This document shows positions 47,762 to 57,224 of a stretch of DNA of 64,000 nucleotides, piece after piece. How positions within the stretch are numbered: the stretch's first letter is position 1; the number at the start of each line of letters is the position of its first letter. A program made the translations under genes and the position numbers. The stretch is from Micropterix aruncella (Eukaryota > Arthropoda > Insecta > Lepidoptera > Micropterigidae), in assembly GCA_944548615.1 (NCBI GenBank), contig OX155950.1, forward strand, positions 34,931,610-34,995,609. The letters are read 5' to 3'. Under the pieces are notes generated by a model. That model had not been told where the DNA came from. It saw nothing but the letters and a program-made list of their open reading frames with translations, and searched no databases.

Positions 47762-47973
47762 ATATTAAAATAGGATAAAACGAATTTACCGCGTGAAGTA
47801 GTACCTGACTAAAGTACTGTCAATCGTCATCCGTTGTTCTGCGGATAGGCGGAAAACTGCTGCTGTTACTCCGCAAATCATAACGGTGGCAGGGCGGCGC
47901 GCGCGAATTTACAAAAATGAAATGAAGAACACTTCGGGTGCTACAAATTCGTTTTATCCTTTTTATAATGTCA
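47762..47973 (-). pseudogene. Penelope-like 3' fragment with opposed pieces, split by FamH
   Basis: The stretch 47762-47905 (minus) contains the element's end (acgaatttaccgcgtga) and C-terminal codons CHRYDLRS and RRTTDD, matching HRYNLRS and RKTTD of the copy at 26326. At 47936-47973 the same 3' end appears in plus orientation (gggtgctacaaattcg, tttataatgtca). The plus piece resumes at 48705 (aacaacagcgatagt) after a 719-bp insertion. As at 26-28 kb, two opposed 3' ends lie close together. Confidence 0.7.
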
Positions 47974-48692
47974 GGTAGCGAACGGTTTCGCGCAGCTTGG
48001 GCCACAAGATCCATTTTGTTCTCGGAACGGCTCAACTCACGAGTCAGCTTCTATTCAGAAGCCTCCTCGAGTGGAAGGCTACCCCGGGTAAAACGCCCGC
48101 GTCTCAGGCCTCACAAGCTGGTGGACCGGTTTCTCCTTGGATTGTATACCGGCGCAACTGGACGGTTTGCGCACCGTTCGCCGACGTTAATCGGTTGTGC
48201 CCTCTAATTGCTGGAGTCTGGAAACTGAAAAATATACTGTCTCCTAAGCAGCGGGGGTGGATGTTGATATGTTGTCATGCCACTATTGAAATGACCTTGG
48301 GCCACTCGATCCCGTGTGGCAATACGGGCAAAGAACGCCCAAGTCCGCGATAAATTCAAATTGAATTTCTGCTGTAATTACGACAGGTAGAGGCCGTGTA
48401 AGCGACTTCGGAACCGTAACCAGTCGGGAGAATGGAGGTATCCTGGAGGTTAACTCCAGACGGAGATATCCTACCAAAACTGGTAGTTAGCGGGCGAGGC
48501 TGCCCGCTGGGTACCTTTGCCGGTGTCTCGCCGTAAGGTGTTGGCCTCTAACGGGCTTGTTGGCGGAGCTAGACGGTAGATTGTCTTATCTCTAAGTCTT
48601 CTACGCTCATCCTACGGCTGAAAGAATGATCCATATCGTTATACCAGCCTGGGCTGACGGATTCGCCCGCTGTAGTCGACACCGCCCTACTG
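47974..48692 (+). repeat. FamH repeat, copy d, with target duplication
   Basis: Flanked by the 12-bp direct repeat tttataatgtca at 47962-47973 and 48693-48704, and interrupting a Penelope end. So 719 bp were inserted as a unit: ggtagcgaacggtttcgcgc at the left, accgccctactg at the right, with no poly-A. Internal landmarks are cctaagcagcggggg, gcgataaattcaaattg, ggaggtatcctgg, ggcgaggctgcccgctggg, ctcgccgtaaggtg and cgtataccagcctgg-like sequence. It has no long ORF. The duplication length suits a retroelement or integrase-type insertion; class unknown. Confidence 0.7.
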
Positions 48693-49113
48693 TTTATAAT
48701 GTCAAACAACAGCGATAGTTTTATTTCATATTAATTATCAATATTATATATCTAATCCTGTAACTAGAGGTTAGAACTTCATTAAATTTTCATTTTAAAA
48801 AATCAACGGAAAGTAAGAACCCTTCCAAAATATTTAAAAGTCTTTTTTTACCGAATTAGTAACAGCTAGTAAACTTTGAAATATTTACAATTTGTTTGCC
48901 TTTGATTACCGATTTCCAAAATATTTTTTATTTTATTTATCTATATCTGTTATTATGATCTACAGAAAAGCCTGTAGGGCATATTATATAATATAAAAAT
49001 TGATAATTTCTATGAGCTCAATTTTCAATAACCCAGGAACTATGTTATTATGCACCGGGGAACTATGTTATTATAATAATTCTTATGCTCAAAAAAAAAA
49101 AAATATAATTGCG

Positions 49114-49115
<2 letters not shown>
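48693..49115. other. Penelope end continuation, then AT-rich DNA
   Basis: The stretch 48693-48720 is the displaced Penelope 3' end. A local direct repeat of ggaactatgttatta lies near 49036-49075. Nothing else was recognised. Confidence 0.5.

Positions 49116-49162
<47 letters not shown>
49116..49162. repeat. (TC)n microsatellite
   Basis: About 47 bp of uninterrupted TC/CT dinucleotides. The (Arg-Glu)n minus frame across it is an artefact of the repeat. Confidence 0.95.
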
Positions 49163-49167
<5 letters not shown>

Positions 49168-49463
49168 TTTCTCTACAGCTAGTATGCAGATTCTGACCGA
49201 AAACCCTTTTTCTTTTTAAATCGAAGACTAAATTCAGTATTTCATGCTCTTTATTCCGAAGGCCGAAATCGAAAACGAAAAAGTGTATGTTAAAACCCAA
49301 AGTAATGAATATAACATTTTTACATTAGAATATTATTAAATGACAATCATTATTTTTAACAACATCAATATTATAAATTATAGCATAAAGAAGTAAATAA
49401 TAATACATAATAAGGTAAATAATAATACATAATATGAAATCATAATACATTGGATTCTGGACA
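49163..49463. other. No gene recognised
   Basis: AT-rich; includes a short tandem of taaataataatacataata near 49395-49435. Confidence 0.4.
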
Positions 49464-50035
49464 CAGATTGGATTCTGGAGGTTGATTCGGTCTCTAAGCA
49501 GTATAAATTCCCTGAAAGTCTCGGATGCACAGCCCTCCGTCCAGATATAACTCTTTACTCTCTATCTTGGAAGGTGGCTCTTATTGTAGAATTAACTGTT
49601 CCATGGGAATCAAATATCCCAAAAGACCACGAGTACAAATTAAATAAATACCATGATCTTGCAAATGCCGTAACCCGGAACGGCTTCACTGTTCACCTTC
49701 ACGCGGTGAAAGTTGGCGCTCGTGGCCTGCCAGCTAAATCTCTATTTCACCTCTTTAAAGATCTTGGCCTTTCCAGAAAAATAATCAACTCTTTCTTAGA
49801 AAAATTATCTAAAACTGCGATTTGCGCATCTCAAATTCTATGGCTTCGAAGGGGGAGTGAATGGGTGGTAAGGTGAACGCTCACATGTGGCAAGACAGCT
49901 GTCCTAAACCTACCACAGCCGGTTCGTAAGTCCGGAATCCACTGCTCACCCCCCAGAAGTGTAAAAAAATAGTATTATGATGGGCCCGACTCCGGTCGGT
50001 GAATTCCATGGCAGCTCCGTTTGTATTTATTTATT
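49464..50035 (+). mobile_element. RLE-type LINE, 5'-truncated copy: end of ORF and 3' UTR
   Basis: From 49464 the sequence repeats 63746-64000 with only two differences in about 255 bp. It then continues past the end of the window's other copy to a stop at 49874-49876. It encodes the restriction-like endonuclease end: RPDITLYSLS, ALIVELTVPWE, then HLHAVKVGARGLPAKSLFHL and KTAICASQILWLRRGSEW before the stop. The Arg after SLS is Trp here and Glu is Lys at VKVG, so the copy is slightly diverged. A 3' UTR follows to about 50035. It shows what the C-terminus of the copy at the window edge should look like. Confidence 0.88.
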
Positions 50036-51240
50036 ATTGGTATTATTTTGTCGTTTGTACTTTTGAACTAAAAATCTTTTGATTTTATTTATGTTTTTTG
50101 TGAATTACACCGCTTGCTGGACCCTCAGGAGTCAATGATTCAAATTTCAAGGTTTATCCAGTGCCCGCAGGGCACATATTTGAACCTTTGAATATTTGAA
50201 CATTTTTTAACATTCTGGAATTCTTTTAAACTTTTTATGATTCATCGGAAAGATGAATGATTTTATGATTCACCGCTTATGTAACCCATCGGAAGTCTAT
50301 GTTTCAAATTAAAAATTAGGGCCGGGCATACGATGCGGTGCGGCTGCGGCGCGGCGCCTGAGAGGTGCCGGTGCGGCATCCTACATACAAATATCCATGG
50401 TAGGCCACAATGTGCGTTCCGGCGTCGCTCCGCACAAAAACCGGGGATATGAGCCGGAGCGGCACCGCTCAGTTTTTAATTGCAGTCGAAGGAGGGTACA
50501 TGCTTGCCTGTTTCATTTGTTTTCACGTATTTTTGTTAATTTTAAATCGAAGTGTTTGAAAAGACTACCAACGAAGAAGATATTGGCATTGACTACCTCA
50601 TTTCACTAGTTCTACGTAAATTAACTACAACACTATTCGCCCACTGCGGCGTCGTAGTAACGTTGCGGGGCCGCACTGTGCATTGTACGTGTGTACGCCC
50701 ATACGGCGAAATTTTTGCGGTGCGGCGCCGTACCGCATCGTGTGGACCGGCTCTAAATCGGTTTAGCCGTCTAACTAGTTCGGTGAGCATAGAGATATAG
50801 AAAGTCAAAACTATATATAATATAGACAAGATTTAGTCCGTGGCCATGGGGCACATATAATAGTTTGTCGTTTGTATTTTTTTTAAATAAAAATATATAT
50901 TTTTTACTTTTTATGTACCACTCCGCTGATCTCACCCATCAGGAGTCCATGTTTGAAATATCAACGTTTAGCCCGTGTCAGCAGGGCACTTTTTTAAAAA
51001 TTTCAATATTTGAATATTAAAGTTTTTTTCATATTAATAATCACACCGCTCAGCTTACCCCTCAGTAGTCTATTTATCAATTTTCAAGGTTTATCCAAGC
51101 TTGCAGGGTTCATTTTTGAACTGTTTAACAATTTTTTACGTCTTTTTATGAATTACACCTCTTACTATCAGGAGTCTACATATGTTTCGAATTTTAAGGT
51201 TTAGCTTGCCATCCCTTAAAAGTAGCCTAGATTTTTAATT
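50036..51240. repeat. Diverged tandem repeat in intron
   Basis: Units recognisable by accgct, acccatcaggagtc, tgtttcaaat, ttaaggttta/tcc and gcagggcac occur near 50108, 50268, 50925, 51045 and 51142. Spacing is about 100-160 bp apart from the MITE insertion at 50319-50753. Strongly diverged and non-coding. Confidence 0.6.
50319..50753. mobile_element. Harbinger-type MITE, 435 bp, CpG-rich TIRs
   Basis: The left end reads GGGCCGGGCATACGATGCGG. The right end reverse-complements to GAGCCGGTCCACACGATGCGG-type sequence. Both continue TGCGGC/TACGGC GCGGCGCC. Flanks are TTA (50316-50318) and TAA (50754-50756), close to the 3-bp TWA target of PIF/Harbinger elements. The interior has only short frames, one including TNEEDIGIDYLISLVLR, without a recognised domain. 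Confidence 0.7.
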
Positions 51241-51284
51241 TAGTTCAAAAAATAATATTTTGGAATTATTGTTACAGAATTATT

Positions 51285-51345
51285 TTGCCTCACTCCCAAC
51301 TAGGCAGTGCCTGTTCCAAGGTAAACGCCAATTTCATATGATATT
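51285..51345 (+). repeat. LINE-C-like 3' tail fragment
   Basis: The block caactaggcagtgcctgttc, then aaggtaaacgcc, matches 15228-15292 closely and 56010/58965 in related form. Confidence 0.5.
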
Positions 51346-52077
51346 ATTTAAAAGTTTAGTTTTATAAAGATGTTAAGAAATTGATATTGTTATTGAAAAA
51401 AAACAGATGATCATTAAAATCAGAATAATCATTAAATAATAAAAGTAATAGAAAAAAAATATAAAATAAATTTAAGAACAAAAAGTTATGTTATAAAAGT
51501 TAAAAGCTAAATTTACTATATTAGGGCCGGAAAAAGTTTCTGCCTATCTCGTTGGTAAATAGTTAATTTTTGGCTGCCGAAAAATGATGTTTTTTTTTGA
51601 CCGAAATTGAAAAGCCGCTGTAAATCCATTTTTGACCAAATTTTGCCGAAAACGGAATTTCGGTCATACTCTATTAGTACACCCTTTATTGAGTCCTTCT
51701 GAGAAATTGCGATCGTCTTAGTTACACTGCGGTTGGACTTACATTGAGTTGGGTCGCCTGCATGTTGTGAAGTGACCGCGATGTGTGCGATAGCGCTATA
51801 GAGATGTTTTCGTTCACTTGTCCAACGCCGCCGCTCGAAGTGCCGGAAGCCACACGACAGTATGGCGGGGGGTCCGGCGGTTTCGGGGGGTATCTCTCGC
51901 CTGTAACTATTCGTTAACACGTACACACACATATACATTTCTCCTCACAATCTCTTTAAAAGTAACGTCTAGGGGTGTTGACACAACGGACCAACCCGAT
52001 ATCCCATGAAGTGAAGCTGAAAACTAAACGGATAAATACTAATAGACAAATTAACTAAATAAAGGAAGTCTTGTGAG
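51346..52077. other. Intron sequence, nothing recognised
   Basis: The minus frame 51516-51938 (140 codons) has no domain or splice context and is not called. Confidence 0.4.
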
Positions 52078-52560
52078 TCGGCCTTACCGCGAGCCACTGG
52101 TAGTGAAACCAGCGGGCCAACCTCACGCCCTCACTACTAGATTTGGCCGGATTTCTCCGTCCTCCACTTAGGCCACAGATTCAAAATCCCTCGCGCGGCC
52201 TCTATCTGATGTTAGCGGTAATTCAGTTCGAATTTATCGCGGATCGTCGCCCCCTTTGCCCCTATTTCATACGGGATCGGATGGCCAACGGATTATCTCA
52301 AGATAGCTGACATCATGTCAATAACCACCCCCGCTGCGTGGGAGACGTATCAGACCGTTTTCAGACCCCCTCACCCCTTATTTGCCGGAATGCACAGTTG
52401 ATTAGCTAACGCCACACGATTCGAGAGCAGCGACCGAGGACCTCCCTTCAGAGGATCCAAACGCACCTGTCCACGAAACAGCCGTGACAGGGAGATAACA
52501 AAGTCCTTTTCAGGTCCGTCCCTCTTCGAGGACGCTACCATATGGGAAATAAACAATGAG
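52078..52560 (-). repeat. FamH repeat, copy e
   Basis: Aligns in reverse with 48200-48600: gagtcggccttaccgcgagcc, ctactag..ttggccgga, gcggtaattcagttcgaatt, gggatcggatggcc and cacccccgctgcgtgggag. It extends into ttgccggaatgcacagttga, shared with 43755. Confidence 0.65.
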
Positions 52561-52794
52561 TTGAGCCGACCCAAGATAACGAGCAGGTCATATGGTTAGT
52601 TGGCCAATAAAAGTAAGAATATGATTCTAATTTTCATTCATTCATTTTACTGCCCATCCCAGGAATTGCCAAATGACGGCTCACGCGCAAATCTGACCAG
52701 CGAGCGTCATGAAACTGACCGAGCTCAGCGCATGACGGAATCAAAATCTTCGCTTCTCAATGAATTGACCTCCGTGACAACCAGATAAGGTATA
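52561..52794. other. No gene recognised
   Basis: Spacer between FamH and RepG pieces. Confidence 0.3.
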
Positions 52795-53509
52795 AAAAAA
52801 CGGTTGTCTTATCCCAAGACTTTCCCGGCAATAAGCAAAGGACTGTTTCATCTGAATATAATTAAATCCCCCCTCCCTCCTCCCTCCCGATGGAGAATGT
52901 GTTTTCGCCCGAAACTTTATATCTCTATAGTACTTAAGTAACTATTTAAGCACTCTAGATAAAGCGGGATAAGAATCCACGAAAGAAGTAGAATACTGGA
53001 AGAAAGAGAATTTTTTCGTCCTAAAATTCTTACATTCTGAGTACTTGGGTAACTATTAAAGCACTCTATATAAGTCAGGATAGATACCTATGCGGAAGAA
53101 GAAGAATATCGGAAGAAGAAGAACATTTTAGTTCTAAACTTTATGCATCCTGAGTACTTGGTCTATCTTCTCCGAAATTAAAGCACTGTAGATAAGGCGG
53201 GATAGGAACCCATGGAAGAAGAAGAATATTTTCTTCTGATACTTTATACTTTCTGATTACCTGAGTATCCTTTAAAAACTCTAGATAAGGCGGGAGAGGA
53301 ACCTACGGAAGAAGAAGAATATCGAAAGAAGGAGAATATTTTAGTCCGAAACTTTATGTATCTTGAGTACTTGGTCTATCTTCTTCAAAGTTAAAGCATT
53401 TTAGATAGGACAGGATAGGAACCCACGGAAGAAGAAGAATATTGGAAAAAGAAAAACATTTTTGTCCGAGACTTATACATCCCGAGTATTTAGAGAGAGT
53501 ATCCCGAGA
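52795..53509. repeat. RepG head, then a tandem repeat of about 110 bp
   Basis: aaaaaacggttgtcttatcc and caagactttcccgg, then a C-rich stretch (52868-52890), lead into about five units containing tgagtacttgg, aaagcactctagataaggcgggatagg, acccacggaagaagaagaatat and gtccgaaactttat. A sixth unit lies at 54785-54870 beyond the nested LINEs. Confidence 0.75.
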
Positions 53510-54010
53510 AATAATAGTTTAATAAAACTTAGTTGCACAAATTTAAACATATTTTTAAACATGTATGTTGAATATATTTTAACATTTAACTAACTACAAA
53601 AAATTATTTGACCTTGTTGTTATATATTATTTTGAAAATGAATTGTACTTTTTTTGACTAGATATTTTCATACTTTCATACATCCTTTATTACTTAACAT
53701 AATATATTAAATATAAATTCCTGTTTCTTTTTTTTCTCATATATAATTTTATTTTTATTATTTAATCGAATTTTAAATTATTGCCGATTATATAATGGAA
53801 TTGCATTTTATTTATTATATTATCTTTTAATATTTTTTATTATTATTATTTTTTTTTTTACTTTTTTTTTTGAAGACCAAATTTTAGGGCAATTTAGTGT
53901 TGGTAGCTTTTTACTAAAACTTGTACATCTGTAAGCAATCAAGCAAACTTGATTGCAATATTAGAGTCCTGTCCACCCTAGAACGGGCTAGTCCCAGTTG
54001 GGTGACAGAA
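53510..54010 (+). mobile_element. LINE-A copy 4, 3' UTR (first part)
   Basis: Matches 9580-10035: the aataaaacttag start, aacatatttttaaacatgta, then the caagcaaacttgatt and gaacgggctagtcccagttg blocks up to gggtgacaga. It continues at 54681-54784 after insertion of LINE-B. The whole copy sits inside the 110-bp tandem repeat. Confidence 0.8.
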
Positions 54011-54680
54011 TCCTGTCACCCTGCCTAAAGTACGCCTTACGCAGACACAAAAGTCCTTTGGATATTTGAGCTATAAGCTCTTTAACCAGATACCACTCTC
54101 CACAAGAAAGATGGAAACAAAGGCGTTTAAAAGATTTATTAAACAAAAGCTACAATCCACACATGCTTTCTATAAGCTGGGTGATTTTTTTGAGCATGCC
54201 AATTCTTTCAAATGGGAATAACATTAATATGTAACTTTCAGGTACCTCATTTTAGTTCTTATTGTTTAATAATAATATTATGAATTTAATATTTAATATG
54301 TAGATTACAGTGTGTAATGTAACATACCTGATCATATACATACGTTGTTTTTTCCAATTTTGTTTTGATACCTCCTATTGTGTGATTATGTTTTGTATAA
54401 AGTGCTTGATGACTATGAATATTCTTATAATAATTATCTATTTTATATGTATACTCATGTACATGGATTCAGATCTATTTTTTTTTTATTTGTCTGCCGT
54501 GTAAAGCCGACTATAGTCAACACTATTGTCGAATTAATATTTATGCTTTAATCGTTTTATATCTACATTTAAACTGACGAATTCTAATATGCGATAATGA
54601 GCTTTAATTCATAATTATTATTCATGCTTTTATGGTATATTCTGAATGAATAAATTGAACACTGAATACTGAATACTGAA
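54011..54680 (+). pseudogene. LINE-B 3' fragment nested in LINE-A
   Basis: The plus frame 54038-54222 reads KSFGYLSYKLFNQIPLSTRK, then METKAFKRFIKQKLQ and GDFFEHANSFKWE before the stop. It resembles the last 60 residues of CR1-like LINE ORF2 proteins (F.YLSYKLFN.LP...R...FK..L...L). A 3' UTR and an (actgaat)n-like tail (54658-54681) follow, the usual end of such elements. It is only the 3' end of an insertion. Confidence 0.6.
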
Positions 54681-54784
54681 TCAAATAAGCAAAAGCAATA
54701 CGCATTCGGTTCCTGTTATTTTTGTAGGTAAATCAATGTTTTATAGTAATTAATTCTTAAATTAAAAAAATAAATTAAAAAAAA
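54681..54784 (+). mobile_element. LINE-A copy 4, 3' UTR (last part)
   Basis: caaataagcaaaag, cattcggttcctgttatttt and the aattaattcttaaatta tail complete copy 4 on the far side of LINE-B. Confidence 0.8.
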
Positions 54785-54870
54785 TGGGTATCTATTAAAT
54801 CACTCTAGACAAGGCGAAATAGGAGCTCACGGAAGAAGAAGAATATTATCTTCCAAAACAATACATCCCC
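54785..54870. repeat. Stranded unit of the 110-bp tandem repeat
   Basis: tctattaaatcactctagac, aaggcgaaatagg and acggaagaagaagaatatta match the units at 52905-53500, showing that the LINEs inserted into the array. Confidence 0.75.
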
Positions 54871-54960
54871 CCTCCCCGCCACAAGCCTACAACCCAAAAC
54901 CCCTCATCCCCCCAACACAAATTTAAATCTATCTCATTACAACAATCGATCGTTACTTAC

Positions 54961-55071
54961 ATTTATTTAGCGGCACTACATCGGGATTTTTGTCATCATA
55001 GCTAGCGGACATAATGCTGTCCGGCGTTATTGAGTTGGGAACCGTCACCTTTTCTTGTTTGAATGACTGTA
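54961..55071 (-). CDS. Sidestep-like gene, cytoplasmic exon
   Basis: Minus strand, acceptor tttttttcaacag, then TACAGTCATTC. With the G left by the previous exon it reads VQSFKQEKVTVPNS, ITPDSIMSASYDD and KNPDVVPLNK, and leaves one T before a strong donor GTAAGTAA (54960-54953). NPDVVPLN-type strings follow the membrane helix in Sidestep-family proteins. If the donor were not used, the frame would stop after two more codons (CK, stop), giving a short alternative tail. Confidence 0.8.
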
Positions 55072-55140
55072 CTGTTGAAAAAAATACAATGAAACGAATG
55101 CAAATCTTATGAATCCTACATAATTTAATATCTAACATAC

Positions 55141-55272
55141 CGCAGTGCGACACAGCGAATTTGTTCTTCATCTTTATAACCAATACGCCTATTACTAAAA
55201 ATACTGTAAATGTTACAAATATTCCTATCAATATGCCATAAATCGATGACATTTCCAGCGATTCATGGAAAC
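55141..55272 (-). CDS. Sidestep-like gene, transmembrane exon
   Basis: Minus strand, acceptor gatttattgcag, donor GTATG. It reads GFHESLEMSS, then a hydrophobic helix IYGILIGIFVTFTVFLVIGV (with LVI following), then basic KMKNKFAVSHC. This is a single-pass type I membrane anchor with positive residues on the inner face. It begins with two bases completing the codon from the fibronectin exon and leaves one base G, so the phases agree on both sides. Confidence 0.85.
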
Positions 55273-55333
55273 CTGCAATAAATCATATTAATAAAACAAA
55301 AACCTGATATTTGTATATTATTTATTAATTTAC

Positions 55334-55561
55334 CAGTTTGCTTTTCAGCCATTTTCAACGTAAAGCCTTCCAATTCTATAGCCTCACTTTTCCCCTTATT
55401 GTTCGATGAGTACACTCTCATTTTAAGCCACAATCCGGAGCCTAAGCCTCCAACGACGAAATTTGGGGGGATTTGCTTCGTACTCATATTGGCTTGGAGA
55501 TCTCCGCTCTGCTGTTCCCATACTTCTAATATAAATGTTTGCGTGACCCCACCATCGTTTC
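55334..55561 (-). CDS. Sidestep-like gene, fibronectin type III exon
   Basis: Minus strand, acceptor tttcaaaaag, donor GTAAAT. Together with the end of the previous exon it reads IPGNDGGVTQTFILEVWEQQ, then MSTKQIPPNF, GLWLKMRVYSSNNKGKSEAI and FTLKMAEKQTG. The order (Pro-rich start, L.V.C..G.DGG..Q.F.LEV, F.V.GL..G....VY..N..G.S) is the membrane-proximal FN3 domain of the Sidestep family. In Drosophila, Sidestep proteins act as cell-surface ligands or receptors of Beat proteins in axon guidance. That role is inferred for this gene from family membership. Confidence 0.88.
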
Positions 55562-55633
55562 CTTTTTGAAAAAAAAATACTCGGATAATATTTCCACTTA
55601 AAATAAATTCTGTTTTCACTTTTTAAGACGTAC

Positions 55634-55865
55634 CTGGTATACATAATACTTCAAGGGATTCTGAAGTCTGGTTATGTACTGTACAATTGATTGGGGGATC
55701 CGGTGGTCCGGCTGATATCAGGTTAAAAGAACATGGACTCACACTCCGGCCGGCCAAGTTTGAAGCCCAGCACAACAGAGTTCCATAGTCCAACTCGGAG
55801 TTCGGAGTATAGGTTAGAATGGAGTTGCCAGCGCCGCCTGCAGGCTCACCCGAAATGAACTTTTC
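55634..55865 (-). CDS. Sidestep-like gene, last Ig domain to FN3 start
   Basis: Minus strand, acceptor ctttcttcgtag, donor GTACG. It reads EKFISGEPAGGAGNSILTYT, PNSELDYGTLLCWASNLAGR, SVSPCSFNLISAGPPDPPIN and CTVHNQTSESLEVLCIPG. LDYGTLLCWASN supplies the C-terminal Ig cysteine with its Y.C neighbour pattern. SPC.F....G.PDPP marks the passage to the FN3 domain, a strong Sidestep-family hallmark. It starts in phase 0, matching the phase-0 end of the exon at 58005. Confidence 0.9.
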
Positions 55866-55959
55866 CTACGAAGAAAGGATATAAAGATTTGTTAATGCAA
55901 TTTGATGTTTCAAATTATTTCAAATTCATTGATGTTTATTAATTAGTTTATTTTATTTG

Positions 55960-56180
55960 ATCACATAAAATTACACCTATGGCATTAAGACATAGTTTGT
56001 GTCGTTTTTAACTAGGCAGAGCCTTTTCTAAGGAGAACACCAATATAAGTGATTATAAAAATAAATAAATAAAAAAAAAATCGGTAATAAAATAGGTCAA
56101 AAATTAATCAGAAATAATTAAGTTCAAAATTAAAGTTTCAGTCGGCCATTTGTTTTGTTTTCTTTTTAAATTTGTACAAT
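55960..56180 (-). repeat. LINE-C 3' tail in intron
   Basis: The plus strand reads aactaggcagagccttttc, then taaggagaacaccaatataa, as at 58965-59005. Read on the minus strand the fragment ends in an AT-rich tail. No coding part. Confidence 0.55.
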
Positions 56181-56205
56181 TTGACTGTTAAATAAAAGTT
56201 TGACA

Positions 56206-56465
56206 AGCGTTCAGCGCACTGCGCCATCTAGCGGTAAGTAAAATATCGCGAGTATTGGTTATTCGCGATCACCTTCCGCTAGATGACGCAGCGCACTCAA
56301 TGCTTTTTTTGAACTTTTTTTTAAAAATGAAATTTTTTAAATTTTTGAAACAAACAATATTTTATCGAAACCTTTTTTTTTTGTATATAATTTTTTTTTT
56401 GTATAATTTGTTTTTGTATTTTTTTTTGTAATTCTATTTAACCAATACAAGGATGCCACTTTTAT
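56206..56465. mobile_element. MITE, gcgccatctag family, copy 4
   Basis: The core 56206-56303 pairs gcgccatctagcggtaagta with taccttccgctagatgacgc-like sequence around AATATCGCG. A right-end motif caaggatgccacttttatat near 56448 resembles the TIR of the 31-kb copy. It lies in the 2.1-kb intron of the sidestep-like gene. Confidence 0.6.
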
Positions 56466-56522
56466 ATATAGAAACGATTAGCCCGCCGTTTGTATCAATT
56501 ACAAATAGAATGCATTATAATT

Positions 56523-56829
56523 GTGCTCGATTGCGTTTCTTTTGAACTAAAATCGGAAATTAGTTCATGTGAACGAGACAGAGCAGTACGTCAGAGCGGA
56601 ATGTGAAATGAGCGGTTGTCACTTTCCGCATTAAAACTACCACTGAAGGTAAATCATCTAAATCGAGCACCGCACGAAATGTGATCAACCTTATTCGGGC
56701 GTCTATAAGTTCGACAGGTAGTTTTGGTGCGACGACAGTTCATTTCATATTTCGTTCTAACGTATTGCTCCGTCTCGTTCGGTTGAACTAAGTTCCTATT
56801 TTAGTTCACGATGAAACGCAATCGGGCCC
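56523..56829. mobile_element. TIR MITE, copy 1 of a tandem pair
   Basis: The left end is GTGCTCGATTGCGTTTCTT and the right end reverse-complements to GGGCCCGATTGCGTTTCAT. Extended TIRs include gaactaaaatcgg and gaacgagac. Flanks are att (56520-56522) and atc (56830-56832). Confidence 0.75.
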
Positions 56830-56832
56830 ATC

Positions 56833-57131
56833 GGGCTCGATTGCGTTTCTTCGTGAACTAAAATCGGAAATCAGTTCGTGTGAACGAGACAGGGCAATAC
56901 GCTAGAGCGGAATGTGAAATGAACGGTTGTCACTTTTTCGTATTATAACTACCCACCAAAGACAAGGCATCTGAATCTAACACCGCACGACCTTATATTC
57001 GGACGAGTATAAGTTCGACAAGTAGTTTTTATCGACGATAGTATGATTCATATTCCGTTCTAACGTGTTGCTCTATCTCGTTCGCTTGAAATAATTGCAG
57101 TTTTAGTTCACAAAGAAACGCAATCGGGCCC
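56833..57131. mobile_element. TIR MITE, copy 2 of a tandem pair
   Basis: Same family and orientation as 56523-56829: left end GGGCTCGATTGCGTTTCTTC, right end reverse-complementing to GGGCCCGATTGCGTTTCTTT. It is followed by att (57132-57134). The two copies are separated by three bases. Confidence 0.8.
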
Positions 57132-57224
57132 ATTGTTAGTGTAAATTTGCTATAATATAGCAAAAAAAAAATCTTGCTTTAAACGTCGCGTCGTGAAATC
57201 GCAGAACCCATCAAAGTTCGCTAA

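Noticed and set aside
49040..49300. Arg-Glu repeat protein on the minus strand
   Set aside because: Artefact of the (TC)n microsatellite.
52905..53505. Tandem units as a CRISPR array
   Set aside because: Units are diverged and contiguous without unique spacers, in a eukaryotic intron.
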